Shown here in pieces: positions 44,581 to 53,219 of a stretch of DNA of 57,798 bases. Positions within the stretch are counted from its first letter, which is position 1, and each line of letters begins with the position of its first letter. Below the pieces are notes generated by a model that was not told the DNA's origin, ran no database searches, and saw only the letters and a list, made by a program, of their open reading frames with translations. The position numbers and the translations under genes were made by a program. Origin of the DNA: an uncultured Eubacteriales bacterium (GTDB taxonomy: Bacteria > Bacillota > Clostridia > Oscillospirales > Oscillospiraceae); NCBI GenBank assembly GCA_900551995.1, contig URXW01000007.1:1-57798 (forward strand). The letters run 5' to 3'.

Positions 44581-45837
44581 TTACCGGGTCTGTCCGCTGC
44601 CCCACGCCACGTATTTGTAGGTGCTCAGCTCGTCCAGACCCATGGGGCCTCTGGCGTGGAGCTTCTGGGTGGAGATACCCATTTCGCAGCCCAGCCCGAA
44701 CTCCCCGCCGTCGGTGAACCGGGTGGAGGCGTTGACGTACACGGCGGCACTGTCGGTGCCCTGCACGAATTTCTCCGCGTGGGCGGGCGTCTCCGTGACG
44801 ATCGCCTCGCTGTGTCCGGTGGAGTGGGCGAGAATGTGGGCGATCGCCTCGTCCACGCTGTCCACCACCTTTACCGCCAGAATGTAGTCCAGAAACTCCG
44901 TGTCGAAGTCCCGCGCCCCGGCGGGTGTGCCGGGGATAATGGCGGCGGCGCGCTCCTCCAGCCGCAGCTCCACCGGCGTCTTTCCGGCGGCGGCGCGCTC
45001 CTCCACGAGACGCTTCCTCAGCCGGGGCAGGAACGATGGTGCCGCCGCGCTGTGTACCAGCAGCACCTCCTCGGCGTTGCACACGGAGGGGCGGCTCGCC
45101 TTGGCGTTCTCCACGATGTCCAGAGCCATGTCCAGATCGGCACTGTCGTCCACGTACACATGGCAGATGCCGGTGCCCGTCTCGATACAGGGGACGGTGG
45201 CCCCCTCCACGCAGGCGCGGATCAGCCCCGCGCCGCCCCGGGGGATCAGCAGATCTACCAGCCCCTTGGCGGTCATAATATCCGCGGCGGACTGGTGGGT
45301 GGTGTCCTCCACGATGTTCAGTATCTCCGGATCGCCGCCGGCACCGGAGATGCCGTCCTTCAGCGCGTCCACGATGGCACGAGCCGTGCGGTACGCCTCC
45401 TTGCCGCTCCGCAGGACGCAGACGTTGCCGGATTTCAGAGCCAGTGCCGCCGCGTCGGAGGTGACGTTGGGGCGGCTCTCGTAGATAATGGACACCAGCC
45501 CCAGCGGCACCTGCACCTTTCGGATGACCAGCCCGTTGGGGCGCGTGACCTCCGCCAGCACGCGCCCGGTGTGGTCGGGCAGCGCGGCGATGGCGCGCAC
45601 GCCCTCCGCCATCGCCGCCAGCCGCTCGCGGTCAAGGCGCAGGCGATCCAGCATCACGTCACTGATGCGCCCCTTGGCGGCGGTCATATCCTCGCCGTTC
45701 TTCGCCAAAATCTCGCCCTCGCGTGCCATGAGGCTGTCCGCCATCGCCAGCAGCAGCCGGTTTTTCCCCGCCTCGTCCAGCGCGGCAAGGGCACCGCGGG
45801 CACTGCGGGTCTTTTTCAGGATCTCCATCGTCGTCAT
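44581..45837 (-). CDS. proA: Gamma-glutamyl phosphate reductase
   Basis: A 418-residue aldehyde-dehydrogenase-fold enzyme, reducing gamma-glutamyl phosphate to glutamate semialdehyde for proline synthesis. VPLGLVSIIYESRPNVTSDAAAL (about 104-126), KSGNVCVLRSGKEA and the Cys region RPSVCNAEEVLLVH (catalytic Cys) are present. It ends with FGLGCEMGISTQKLHARGPMGL. It lies 3 bases after proB. Confidence 0.97.
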   Translation of the reverse strand: MTTMEILKKTRSARGALAALDEAGKNRLLLAMADSLMAREGEILAKNGEDMTAAKGRISDVMLDRLRLDRERLAAMAEGVRAIAALPDHTGRVLAEVTRPNGLVIRKVQVPLGLVSIIYESRPNVTSDAAALALKSGNVCVLRSGKEAYRTARAIVDALKDGISGAGGDPEILNIVEDTTHQSAADIMTAKGLVDLLIPRGGAGLIRACVEGATVPCIETGTGICHVYVDDSADLDMALDIVENAKASRPSVCNAEEVLLVHSAAAPSFLPRLRKRLVEERAAAGKTPVELRLEERAAAIIPGTPAGARDFDTEFLDYILAVKVVDSVDEAIAHILAHSTGHSEAIVTETPAHAEKFVQGTDSAAVYVNASTRFTDGGEFGLGCEMGISTQKLHARGPMGLDELSTYKYVAWGSGQTR

Positions 45838-45840
45838 GGC

Positions 45841-46623
45841 TCAATGCTCCTTTACAAGAAATCGGGTGCCGGCGTCCTTCCCGGCGGCAATATCGTAGAG
45901 CAGCTGGGGCTTGCTGCCGTTGGCAATCACCATCTCGCACCCCGCCTCGGTGACGATCCGCGCCGCACGCAGCTTCGTCGCCATGCCGCCGGTGCCCAGC
46001 GCGCTGCCGCTGCCGCCGCCGAGGGAGAGAATGTGCTCGTCCACGGCGCGTACCACGGGGATCAGCTTGGCGTTGGGGTCCCGGTGGGGGTCACCGTCGT
46101 ATAGCCCGTCGATGTCGCTGAGCAGGATCAGCAGATCAGCCTCCACCGCTGCCGCCACAATGGCGGACAGCGTGTCGTTCTCGCCGATGGTGTTCTCCAC
46201 GCCCACCTCGTCGGTGGCGACGGTGTCGTTTTCGTTGATGATGGGCAGCGCGCCCAGCTCCAGCAGGCGGAAAATGGTGCTCCGCATATTGTGCCTGCGC
46301 TGGTCGTTCTTCACGTCCTCGCCGGTGAGCAGCACCTGCGCCACCGTATGGTTGTACTCGTTGAACAGCTTGTCGTAGGTGTACATCAGCTCGCACTGTC
46401 CCACGGCGGCTGCCGCCTGCTTCGTGGGCATATCCTTCGGTCTCCCCGGAAGGTTCAGCTTACCCACGCCCATGCCGATGGCTCCGGAGGAGACGAGAAT
46501 GATCTCGTGACCGGCATTTTTCAGGTCGCTGAGCACCTTGCACAAGGACTCCATCCGCTGGATGTTCAGCCGCCCGGTGGCGTGCGCCAGCGTCGAGGTG
46601 CCCACCTTCACAGTGATACGCAT
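45841..46623 (-). CDS. proB: Glutamate 5-kinase
   Basis: A 260-residue kinase, the short form without the C-terminal PUA domain. VKVGTSTLAH at the N-terminus, LVSSGAIGMGVGKL, NENDTVATDEV and LLSDIDGLYDGDP are the kinase motifs. The final GGMATKLRAARIVTEAGCEMVIANG is also typical. The ATG at 46623 has GGAGG upstream (AAGGAGGGTC); the in-frame extension to 46662 is not supported. Proline feedback is expected from family knowledge. Confidence 0.95.
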   Translation of the reverse strand: MRITVKVGTSTLAHATGRLNIQRMESLCKVLSDLKNAGHEIILVSSGAIGMGVGKLNLPGRPKDMPTKQAAAAVGQCELMYTYDKLFNEYNHTVAQVLLTGEDVKNDQRRHNMRSTIFRLLELGALPIINENDTVATDEVGVENTIGENDTLSAIVAAAVEADLLILLSDIDGLYDGDPHRDPNAKLIPVVRAVDEHILSLGGGSGSALGTGGMATKLRAARIVTEAGCEMVIANGSKPQLLYDIAAGKDAGTRFLVKEH

Positions 46624-46683
46624 ATACAGACCCTCCTTGGGAAACGTTCCTCCTCCGCGCATACGGCGGGGATATTTGGGGCT

Positions 46684-46712
46684 ATTATACTACTAATCCG
46701 GTGGTATGGAAA
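46684..46712 (-). promoter_or_regulatory. Promoter of proBA
   Basis: On the minus strand TTTCCA (46707-46712), 17 bases, TATAAT (46684-46689). Confidence 0.65.
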
Positions 46713-46724
46713 GAAAAATTTTGC

Positions 46725-46770
46725 TTGACAGGTGCTAAGAACATATGTTATGCTAACTGTACTAACACGC
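46725..46770 (+). promoter_or_regulatory. Promoter and likely operator of the GntR/ABC operon
   Basis: TTGACA (46725-46730), 18 bases, TATGCT (46749-46754). Within and after it are the palindrome AACATATGTT and CTAA repeats (GCTAAGA, GCTAACTG, ACTAACAC). Such spaced half-sites around the -10 suit a YtrA-type repressor acting on its own operon. The operator assignment is inference. Confidence 0.6.
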
Positions 46771-46805
46771 ATAATACACTTGACACGGAAAGGAGTGCGT
46801 AGGAC

Positions 46806-47168
46806 ATGATCGTGCTGGACTACCGGGACAGCCGACCGCTGTATCAGCAGGTGAAGGACAGCCTTCGCCGCATGATGCTCACCGGTCTGCTCTCGCCGGA
46901 GGAAAAGCTGCCGTCCGTGCGGGCACTTGCCACACAGCTTGCCATCAACCCCAACACCATCCAGCGGGCGTATGCGGAGCTGGAGGCCGAGGGGTACATC
47001 TACTCCGTCACCGGCAGGGGCAGCTTCGTCGCCGCCGGGGACGGCGAGCACCGGCGGCGCATACAGGAGCTGTCGGCGCAGGTGCGCCCGCTTCTGGAGG
47101 AACTGAAAAGTCTTGGCTGCACGCAGGAGACGCTCCTGCGCTTGTGGGAAGGAGGAGACGCAACATGA
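46806..47168 (+). CDS. GntR-family (YtrA type) transcriptional regulator
   Basis: A 120-residue regulator. The winged-helix GntR domain is at about 5-75 (PLYQQVKDSLRRMMLTG, then LPSVRALATQLAINPNTIQRAYAELEAEGYI), with only a short helical tail. That is the YtrA subfamily, which usually represses the ABC transporter genes downstream. ATGA overlap with the ATPase. AAAGGAG precedes the ATG. Confidence 0.93.
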   Translation: MIVLDYRDSRPLYQQVKDSLRRMMLTGLLSPEEKLPSVRALATQLAINPNTIQRAYAELEAEGYIYSVTGRGSFVAAGDGEHRRRIQELSAQVRPLLEELKSLGCTQETLLRLWEGGDAT

Positions 47169-48064
47169 TCGAGATAAAAAACGTCGTCAAGACCTTTGAC
47201 GGCTTCCGGGCACTGGACGGACTGACCATGACAGTGCCCCACGGCGCGGTCTACGGTCTGGTGGGCCCCAACGGCGCGGGCAAATCCACCATCATCCGCC
47301 ATCTGGCGGGAATCTACCGGCAGGACAGCGGCGACGTGCTGGTGGACGGACAGCCCGTCTATGAGAACACCGCCGTAAAGAGCCGCATGGCGGTCATCGG
47401 CGATGACTGGTACTACTTCCCCCAGGCGTCCATCCAGGAGATGGCGAGATTCTACGGCGGTATCTACCCCCAATTCAACTGGGAGCGGTACGAAAAGCTG
47501 AAGTCCGTGTTCCCGCTGGACGAAAAGCTCATGCTGCGCCGTATGTCCAAGGGTATGCAGAAGCAGGCGGCATTCTGGCTGACGGTGTGCTGTATGCCGG
47601 AATACCTCATTCTGGACGAGCCGGTGGACGGACTTGACCCCGTCATGCGGCGGCAGGTCTGGTCGCTGCTGCTGGGGGACGTGGCGGAACGCGGCACCAC
47701 GGTGCTGGTGTCCAGCCACAACCTCCGGGAGCTGGAGGACGTGTGCGACCACGTGGGTATCCTGAACCACGGCAAGGTGCTGCTGGAGCGGAGCCTCTCC
47801 GACCTGCAGGACAACACCGTGAAATTGCAGGTGGCGTATCAGGGCGTGACCGAGCCGCCGCTGCCCGCAGAGCTGAACATCCTGCACCGCAGCCACGTGG
47901 GACGGGTGTACACCTACATCGTCCGGGGCAGCAGTCAGGAGATCCTGCGCCGTATGCAGATCACCGAGCCGGTGCTGCTGGAATCCATCCCGCTGACACT
48001 GGAAGAAATCTTCATCTATGAACTGGGAGGTGTGGACTATGCCGCGAAAGACATCCTTCTGTAA
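47165..48064 (+). CDS. ABC transporter ATPase (YtrB-like)
   Basis: A 299-residue ATPase. Walker A is GPNGAGKST at about 36-44. The signature is weak (MSKGMQKQ, instead of LSGGQ), followed by Walker B LILDEPVDGLDP and SSHNLRELEDVCD. A C-terminal domain of about 80 residues follows, as in YtrB/EcsA-type exporters. Partner of the permease just downstream. Confidence 0.93.
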   Translation: MIEIKNVVKTFDGFRALDGLTMTVPHGAVYGLVGPNGAGKSTIIRHLAGIYRQDSGDVLVDGQPVYENTAVKSRMAVIGDDWYYFPQASIQEMARFYGGIYPQFNWERYEKLKSVFPLDEKLMLRRMSKGMQKQAAFWLTVCCMPEYLILDEPVDGLDPVMRRQVWSLLLGDVAERGTTVLVSSHNLRELEDVCDHVGILNHGKVLLERSLSDLQDNTVKLQVAYQGVTEPPLPAELNILHRSHVGRVYTYIVRGSSQEILRRMQITEPVLLESIPLTLEEIFIYELGGVDYAAKDILL

Positions 48065-49937
48065 CGGCGCGCTGCTCCGCAGCGACGCAAAGCGTTACTG
48101 GCCGCTCCTGTTCCTGTATGTAACGCTGTGGATATTCATTCTGCCCCTGCAGCTGGTGCAGGTCGGGCGGTACAGCGCGTCCGAGGCGATACTGCACGCC
48201 GATCTTCACAACACCATCCTCTACTCCGTGTACGGCTCCGTCATCATGTCGCTGCTGTTCGGCTGCTTCATGGCGATGGCGGTGTGGTCGTATCTGATGA
48301 CCGCCCGCACCGTGGGGCTGATGCACGCCCTGCCCGTCACGCGGACGCAGGCGTTCCTCTCCCACGCGCTCTCCGGCTTCGGCATACTGACGGCGGGCAA
48401 CGTGCTGGTGTTCCTCCTCAGCGTGCTCTGCTGCGCGGGACGCGGCTTCGTGGACTGGGAGGCTCTTGCCTCGTGGCTGCTGCTGACGGAGCTGATGGAG
48501 CTGTTCTTCTTCGCCCTCGCCTCCCTCTGCGCCATGATCACCGGCTGGCTGCTGGCGATCCCGGTATTTTACGGCGCGGTGAACCTCGCCGCCCTCCTAC
48601 TGTTTGCCGTGGTGTCAGCTATGGCGCAGCTGTTCTATTTCGGTTACTCCGGCAGCGAGTTCCCCCGCGCCATCCGTTTTCTGACGCCTGTGATGCGGAT
48701 CTGGGAGAGCATCAACACCAACACAACGCGTTGGATCACCGTGGAGGGAATGGACTATCAGTTCCCTCTGGAGGAGCTGTCGCCGGAGGCGTTCACCGTC
48801 TGCGGCGTCTACGCCGCCGTGGGGGTCGCGCTGCTGCTTCTCGTCTGGTATCTCAATAAAAAGCGTCCCAGCGAATCGGCGGGCGACGCCATCTCCTTCC
48901 GCTGGCTGCGGCCTGTGGCGCGCTGGAGCATCGGGCTGTGCGGCGGTCTGGGGCTGGGGCTGTTCCTGCACTATACCACCTTCTACGGCAGCGGGCTGTT
49001 CAGCCTGCTCCTCTGCCAGATCATCATGGGCGTGATCTGCTTCTTCGCCGCCCAGATGCTGCTGCAAAAGAAATTCCGCATTTTCACCAAACGCTGGTGG
49101 GTGGAGACTGCCGCTATGGTGGTGGTGCTGGCGGCGGTGGTGTGCTGCATCCGGCTGGACGCCACCGGCTTCCAGCACCGCGTCCCCAACGTGGACAACG
49201 TGGACTCCGTCCGCTTCCGCATCAGCGCGGCGGAGCTGAACACTGACGATCCCGCGGCGGTGGAGAGCGTGATCTCCCTCCACCGCGCCATCCTCAAGCA
49301 GTACGACGAGAACGGTGGCGACACCTTCGGCGGGAACACCGCCTACCGCGACCACTTGGACAGCAGCGGCACGGATACCTACTATGTCTACATGACGTAC
49401 ACGCTGAAAAACGGCGCAGAAATGCAGCGCGCCTTCTTCACCCCGGTGCCCAGCGGCTCCGACATTCACCGCCTGCTCATCCAGGTGGTGAACCGCACCG
49501 ACTGCCGCGAAGCACTTATGGGGCTGGACGTTCTGCGGACGTATGGCGGCGTGAACAACGTGGTGGGCGGCCATGTCACCCAATATGAAACCGGCGCGTT
49601 CGCGGAGCTGACCCGCCAGCAGGCGCAGGATCTGATCTCCCACGCCCTGTCGGACGCCGCCAACAGCCGCAAGCCCATCGACCCCCTGCGCGACACCATG
49701 TACAACAGCCGCGATCTTGACATTGAGATTCGGCTCAACACCGACAAGGGCAGCGTCTCCTTCAGCCTCGACGTCCCTTCCTTCGCCGTGGAGACGGCGG
49801 CGTTCCTCGACGCACTGGAGTTCGAGGAACCGGTGGACGGCACCTACGATAGCGTGGAAAAATGCTATGAGTACGAGGCGGATGAGGATGAATACGGCTG
49901 CTCCACAAAGGCCGTCGGTCAGGTTCTGTACGACTGA
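48039..49937 (+). CDS. ABC transporter permease with large C-terminal domain
   Basis: A 632-residue protein. The N-terminal half has about eight membrane helices (roughly residues 20-370), with LMHALPVTRTQAFLSHALSG after the third, as in YtrC/D-like permeases. The remaining 250 residues, from about 385, look soluble and probably lie outside the cell. The ATG at 48039 follows GGGAGG by eight bases; an ATG at 48018 lies further up inside the ATPase gene. Substrate unknown; related systems respond to cell-wall antibiotics. Confidence 0.85.
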   Translation: MPRKTSFCNGALLRSDAKRYWPLLFLYVTLWIFILPLQLVQVGRYSASEAILHADLHNTILYSVYGSVIMSLLFGCFMAMAVWSYLMTARTVGLMHALPVTRTQAFLSHALSGFGILTAGNVLVFLLSVLCCAGRGFVDWEALASWLLLTELMELFFFALASLCAMITGWLLAIPVFYGAVNLAALLLFAVVSAMAQLFYFGYSGSEFPRAIRFLTPVMRIWESINTNTTRWITVEGMDYQFPLEELSPEAFTVCGVYAAVGVALLLLVWYLNKKRPSESAGDAISFRWLRPVARWSIGLCGGLGLGLFLHYTTFYGSGLFSLLLCQIIMGVICFFAAQMLLQKKFRIFTKRWWVETAAMVVVLAAVVCCIRLDATGFQHRVPNVDNVDSVRFRISAAELNTDDPAAVESVISLHRAILKQYDENGGDTFGGNTAYRDHLDSSGTDTYYVYMTYTLKNGAEMQRAFFTPVPSGSDIHRLLIQVVNRTDCREALMGLDVLRTYGGVNNVVGGHVTQYETGAFAELTRQQAQDLISHALSDAANSRKPIDPLRDTMYNSRDLDIEIRLNTDKGSVSFSLDVPSFAVETAAFLDALEFEEPVDGTYDSVEKCYEYEADEDEYGCSTKAVGQVLYD

Positions 49938-49979
49938 GACACCAGAGGCGCACCGTCCCTCTCCCCTCCCCTTATAAGA

Positions 49980-50010
49980 GCAGCCCCCGGCTTCGCCGGG
50001 GGCTGCTGCG
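49980..50010. terminator. Bidirectional terminator
   Basis: GCAGCCCCCGGC (49980-49991), TTC loop, GCCGGGGGCTGC (49995-50006), then TGCGTTTT. It lies between converging genes. Confidence 0.88.
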
Positions 50011-50012
50011 TT

Positions 50013-51212
50013 TTACTCGTTGGTGTAGTTGTCGAAATAGCCCTGAATGTAGACGATGGGGGTGCCCTTGTCGCCGGAGCCGCTGGTCAGGTCGCACAGG
50101 GAGCCGATCAGATCGGTGAGGTTCCGGGGCGTGGTGCCCTCGGACACCATGTTGCCCACCAGAGACTTCTTGGCGTCCTTCGCCTTGATCTTCTCGGAGA
50201 TGGCGTTCTTCAGCTCCTCGCCGCTGAGGTCGGCGAACTCCTTGTCCGCCAGATACTTCAGCTTCAGCTCGTTGGGCGTACCCGCCAGACCGCTGGTATA
50301 GCCGGGAGCCACCACGGGGTCAGCCAGCTCCCAGATCTTCCCGGCGGGATCCTTAAACGCGCCGTCGCCGTAGACCATGGCCTCCACCCGCTTGCCGGTG
50401 GCGTCGCTCATCGCCTTGCCGATGGCCTCCGCCACCGCCTTGGCGTCGCGGGGAAACAGCTTCACGCGGTCGTCGTCCGCCTTGTTGCTGCCCAGCAGGC
50501 CGTACTGGGCGTTGTAGCCGCTGCCGTCCACGGGTGCGGTCAGCAGGTCGTCCAGACCCAGCACCACCTTGGCACCGGCGGCGGTCAGCAGACGCTTGCT
50601 GCGCTGGCGGCTGTGGATGTCGCAGGTGATCACCGTGTCGGTGTAGGGCAGGATGGCGGTGACGCGGTTGGCGAACACGATCTCCGCCTTGGCTCCGGCG
50701 TCCTCGATGATGGACTTGTAGTATGCCACGTAGTCCACGCCGGTGAAGGGATGCACCACCTCGCCGAAGGCGTTGCGGAACTGCTCCAGAGACAGCACGT
50801 CGTGCCACGGGTCGATGCCCGCCTCGTCCAGCTGGTCGAGGCTCACCAGATGGTTGCCCACCTCGTCAGAGGGATAACTCAGCAGCAGCACGATCTTCTC
50901 CGCGCCCATGGCGATGCCGCGCAGCAGCAGGGAGAAGCGGTTGCGGCTGAGGATGGGGAACGCCACGCCCACGGTCTTGCCGCCGGTCTTGGCGCGCACG
51001 TCCTCGGCGATCTGCTCGCAGGTGGCGTAGTTGCCCTGGCAGCGCGCCACCACGGACTCGGTGACTGCCACCACATCGCCGTCGCGGGGAGCAATGCCAT
51101 TTTCGGACAAAGCGTTCAGCACAGTGCTGGCAGTGATCTCCACCACGCTGTCTCCCTCGCGGAAAATGGGGGCACGGACGCCCCGCACAACGGTACCCAA
51201 GGTTCTGCTCAT
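50013..51212 (-). CDS. CofE-like coenzyme F420-0:L-glutamate ligase family protein
   Basis: A 399-residue protein. The N-terminal half fits the F420_ligase (CofE/FbiB) family. After IFREGDSVVEI it has the GDVVAVTESVVARCQGNYA segment, and later DTVITCDIHSR and LDDLLTAPVDG. The C-terminal third (LADPVVAPGYTSGLAGTPNELKLKYLADKEF) also follows clostridial members. True CofE adds glutamate to F420, a cofactor not expected in gut Clostridia, so the real acceptor is unknown. I chose the ATG at 51212 because the upstream extension reads through the promoter. No F420 biosynthesis genes are nearby. Confidence 0.8.
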   Translation of the reverse strand: MSRTLGTVVRGVRAPIFREGDSVVEITASTVLNALSENGIAPRDGDVVAVTESVVARCQGNYATCEQIAEDVRAKTGGKTVGVAFPILSRNRFSLLLRGIAMGAEKIVLLLSYPSDEVGNHLVSLDQLDEAGIDPWHDVLSLEQFRNAFGEVVHPFTGVDYVAYYKSIIEDAGAKAEIVFANRVTAILPYTDTVITCDIHSRQRSKRLLTAAGAKVVLGLDDLLTAPVDGSGYNAQYGLLGSNKADDDRVKLFPRDAKAVAEAIGKAMSDATGKRVEAMVYGDGAFKDPAGKIWELADPVVAPGYTSGLAGTPNELKLKYLADKEFADLSGEELKNAISEKIKAKDAKKSLVGNMVSEGTTPRNLTDLIGSLCDLTSGSGDKGTPIVYIQGYFDNYTNE

Positions 51213-51287
51213 AGTCAAAACTCCCCGATCTTTTTTAGAATTTGCCGGCGGCCGCGCCGCAAAAGCGCACCTCCGCACAACAGACGC

Positions 51288-51316
51288 ATTATACCACAGA
51301 ATCCGCATAAGTAAAA
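51288..51316 (-). promoter_or_regulatory. Promoter of the CofE-like gene
   Basis: On the minus strand an extended -10, TGGTATAAT (TATAAT at 51288-51293), with TTTTAC 17 bases upstream. Confidence 0.6.
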
Positions 51317-51377
51317 TATGCAATTCTGATATTTCCGTTCATTTCTGCTAATAATGTGCCGCCGTGAGAATTTCCTC

Positions 51378-51405
51378 TTGCTTTTTTCCCGGAAGTGTGT
51401 ATAAT
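51378..51405 (+). promoter_or_regulatory. Promoter of tRNA-Ala
   Basis: TTGCTT (51378-51383), 16 bases, TATAAT (51400-51405); start near 51412, about 64 bases before the tRNA. Confidence 0.75.
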
Positions 51406-51475
51406 AGTGTGGTACGCAAGTGATTTGGGCTTTCCGCCTGACAAAGTGCGGTAGCCGCGGTACAATTTCATATTC

Positions 51476-51551
51476 GGGCTTGTAGCTCAGCTGGGAGAGC
51501 GTTCGGTTCGCATCCGAGAGGTCGAGGGTTCGAATCCCTTCAGGTCCACCA
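51476..51551 (+). tRNA. tRNA-Ala, anticodon CGC
   Basis: A 76-nt cloverleaf with encoded CCA. The acceptor GGGCTTG pairs with CAGGTCC and includes the G3.U70 pair that identifies alanine tRNAs. The D-stem is GCTC/GAGC, the anticodon arm TTCGG-TTCGCAT-CCGAG with CGC at positions 34-36 (reads GCG), and the T-arm GAGGG-TTCGAAT-CCCTT. Followed at once by a terminator. Confidence 0.95.
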
Positions 51552-51553
51552 AG

Positions 51554-51588
51554 AAAAGCTGTGAAATTTTATATTTCACAGCTTTTTT
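51554..51588 (+). terminator. Terminator of tRNA-Ala
   Basis: AAAAGCTGTGAAAT (51554-51567) pairs with its complement at 51573-51586, then T-rich. Confidence 0.92.
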
Positions 51589-51612
51589 GCAACTTGTTGA
51601 GGAGATTTGCAT

Positions 51613-51684
51613 GGATGCGAACCGCGCGTTTCCGGCGAATTTTGGAGATTTTAGGGGTTATTGACCCCAAGCGGTTCGCATCCG
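51613..51684. repeat. Inverted and direct copies of the tRNA-Ala anticodon arm
   Basis: CGGTTCGCATCCG of the tRNA (51504-51516) recurs exactly at 51672-51684. Its inverse, GGATGCGAACCGC, is at 51613-51625 and pairs with GCGGTTCGCATCC at 51671-51683 over 13 bases. The GGGGT-TATTG-ACCCC hairpin (51653-51667) sits between. It may be remains of integrase attachment sites or a regulatory hairpin for the next gene. Confidence 0.75.
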
Positions 51685-51705
51685 TGTTGTGGGAGGGAGA
51701 ACGTT

Positions 51706-52521
51706 ATGAACGAAATGCAAACTCATAGAGATGCTACGCTCAAACAACTGGCAAAAACCGTTGCATCACTCCAATCATTTGAATACGACACTTTTGACGC
51801 AGCACGGGAAACGGTCAATATAGACGGGGCTGAGTATGTGTTTGACAAGCTGTCTCTCTGCGAGTATGCGCACAATTTGAGCGCACGCGATTACCGCACT
51901 TTTGGCGAATATTTGTGTCAGTTTTTGGAAGAAGATAGCTCGTCCGATGATATGAAAGCTCGAGAAGAATATGCGGTTCTATTCGACTTATCCTCACACT
52001 ATAGAGAACTCAAGAGTATGAAAATTCTTAAAACTGAGCGGCCGGATTTTGTGCTTGGGGATTCCGGTGAAATTGGCATTGAAGTTACACGACTGACAAC
52101 CGAAAGCGAGTCTGTCATGCGGAGAATCTCAAAAGAAAACTTTGGGAAAGGACGCACTGCGGCGGATATTAGGGCGAATGCGAAAAAAGTGCATGGCGGA
52201 AAAGCTGAAAACTACTCATACTTCGATTTGGGCGAAGCGGTGGCGGTTGGAGAGAGCCTCATCGACCTTTCGGAGAGATACAAAACATACTCCGAAAGAA
52301 TTGTGAGTAAGTACCGCAAATACAAAGAGTTATTCTGCAAGTATAAGAGGTTTATCGTTCTCTGCAATGCGGTCGGATCGTTCTGCTTGACATCAAAAGA
52401 GGTGTCGGAGGAAATACTTGCCCTTGCCAAAGAAACTGAACCCAATTTGGGAGGATTCACGCTGTGCATACTTCGGACAGATTCGGATGGTAAGAGCGAG
52501 GTGGATTCATTCTGCCTATAA
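51706..52521 (+). CDS. Unknown protein with a PD-(D/E)xK-like motif
   Basis: A 271-residue soluble protein, clearly AT-richer than the surrounding genes. The only motif I see is RPDFVLGDSGEIGIEVT at 112-128, which has the spacing of a PD-(D/E)xK nuclease core (Asp114, Glu126) but with Thr at the usual Lys position. Lys/Tyr-rich helices at 190-215 (SERYKTYSERIVSKYRKYKEL) may bind nucleic acid. No membrane segment or signal. It lies alone between the tRNA repeats and a sigma factor gene. GGGAGGGAG precedes the ATG. The transferred origin is suggested by composition; nuclease function is a guess. Confidence 0.7.
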   Translation: MNEMQTHRDATLKQLAKTVASLQSFEYDTFDAARETVNIDGAEYVFDKLSLCEYAHNLSARDYRTFGEYLCQFLEEDSSSDDMKAREEYAVLFDLSSHYRELKSMKILKTERPDFVLGDSGEIGIEVTRLTTESESVMRRISKENFGKGRTAADIRANAKKVHGGKAENYSYFDLGEAVAVGESLIDLSERYKTYSERIVSKYRKYKELFCKYKRFIVLCNAVGSFCLTSKEVSEEILALAKETEPNLGGFTLCILRTDSDGKSEVDSFCL

Positions 52522-52664
52522 CCGAAGTAGCTTTGCCCGCAGCAATCCTTTACTCGCCACTATTCTTTTGATAAAATTTTATAAGACTTTTTTGGAAATT
52601 GTGTAATATTTGCCCATGGAAAGGTAGTTTATGTACAGAGGGAGAAAGGAGGAAGCCCTGCCAT

Positions 52665-53219
52665 ATGGATGACAAACAAATTATACGCCTGTTTTTTGAG
52701 CGCTCAGAACAGGCCATCACCGAACTGTCCCAAAAATACGGCGACCTGTGCATGAAAATCGCCAGAAGCATTCTGAACGATCATCAGGACGCGGAAGAAT
52801 GTGTGAACGACGCCTATCTTGGCGCATGGAACAGTATTCCTCCTCAATCCCCCGACCCGCTGAGAGCCTACATCTGCCGTATCGTTCGCAACCGCTCTTT
52901 GAAGAAGCTCCGTACCAATTCCGCGATAAAGCGGGGCAGCCAATTTGAGGTCTCACTATCCGAACTGGAGGACTGTATCCCCGACAACTCCATGGATGAG
53001 CAGCTCTCGATAAGAGAACTATCTGCTCAGATCAACGCATTTCTCGCTGCCTTGCCCAAAGATGACAGAGTCATGTTTGTGAAACGCTACTGGTTCTCAG
53101 AATCAATATCCGAGCTGGCAGACGCATTTGGCATCACCGAGAACAACGTGTCTGTCCGGCTCAGCAGAATACGCGGAAAACTACATCAATACCTGAATCG
53201 TAAGGAGGCAAACATATAA
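52665..53219 (+). CDS. ECF-type RNA polymerase sigma factor
   Basis: A 184-residue sigma-70 family factor with regions 2 and 4 only. Region 2 has ILNDHQDAEECVNDAYLGAW (about 37-56) and PLRAYICRIVRNRSL. Region 4 has LPKDDRVMFVKRYWF and ISELADAFGITENNVSVRLSRIRGKL. The ATG at 52665 is about 12 bases after AGGAGG, a long spacing, but the extra upstream residues look non-coding. A one-base stop/start overlap with the anti-sigma gene implies coupling. Confidence 0.92.
   Translation: MDDKQIIRLFFERSEQAITELSQKYGDLCMKIARSILNDHQDAEECVNDAYLGAWNSIPPQSPDPLRAYICRIVRNRSLKKLRTNSAIKRGSQFEVSLSELEDCIPDNSMDEQLSIRELSAQINAFLAALPKDDRVMFVKRYWFSESISELADAFGITENNVSVRLSRIRGKLHQYLNRKEANI

Noticed and set aside
51613..51690. 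A second tRNA gene made from GGATGCGAACC...GGTTCGCATCC
   Set aside because: The sequence resembles a T-arm, but no D-arm, anticodon arm or 7-base-pair acceptor can be drawn.
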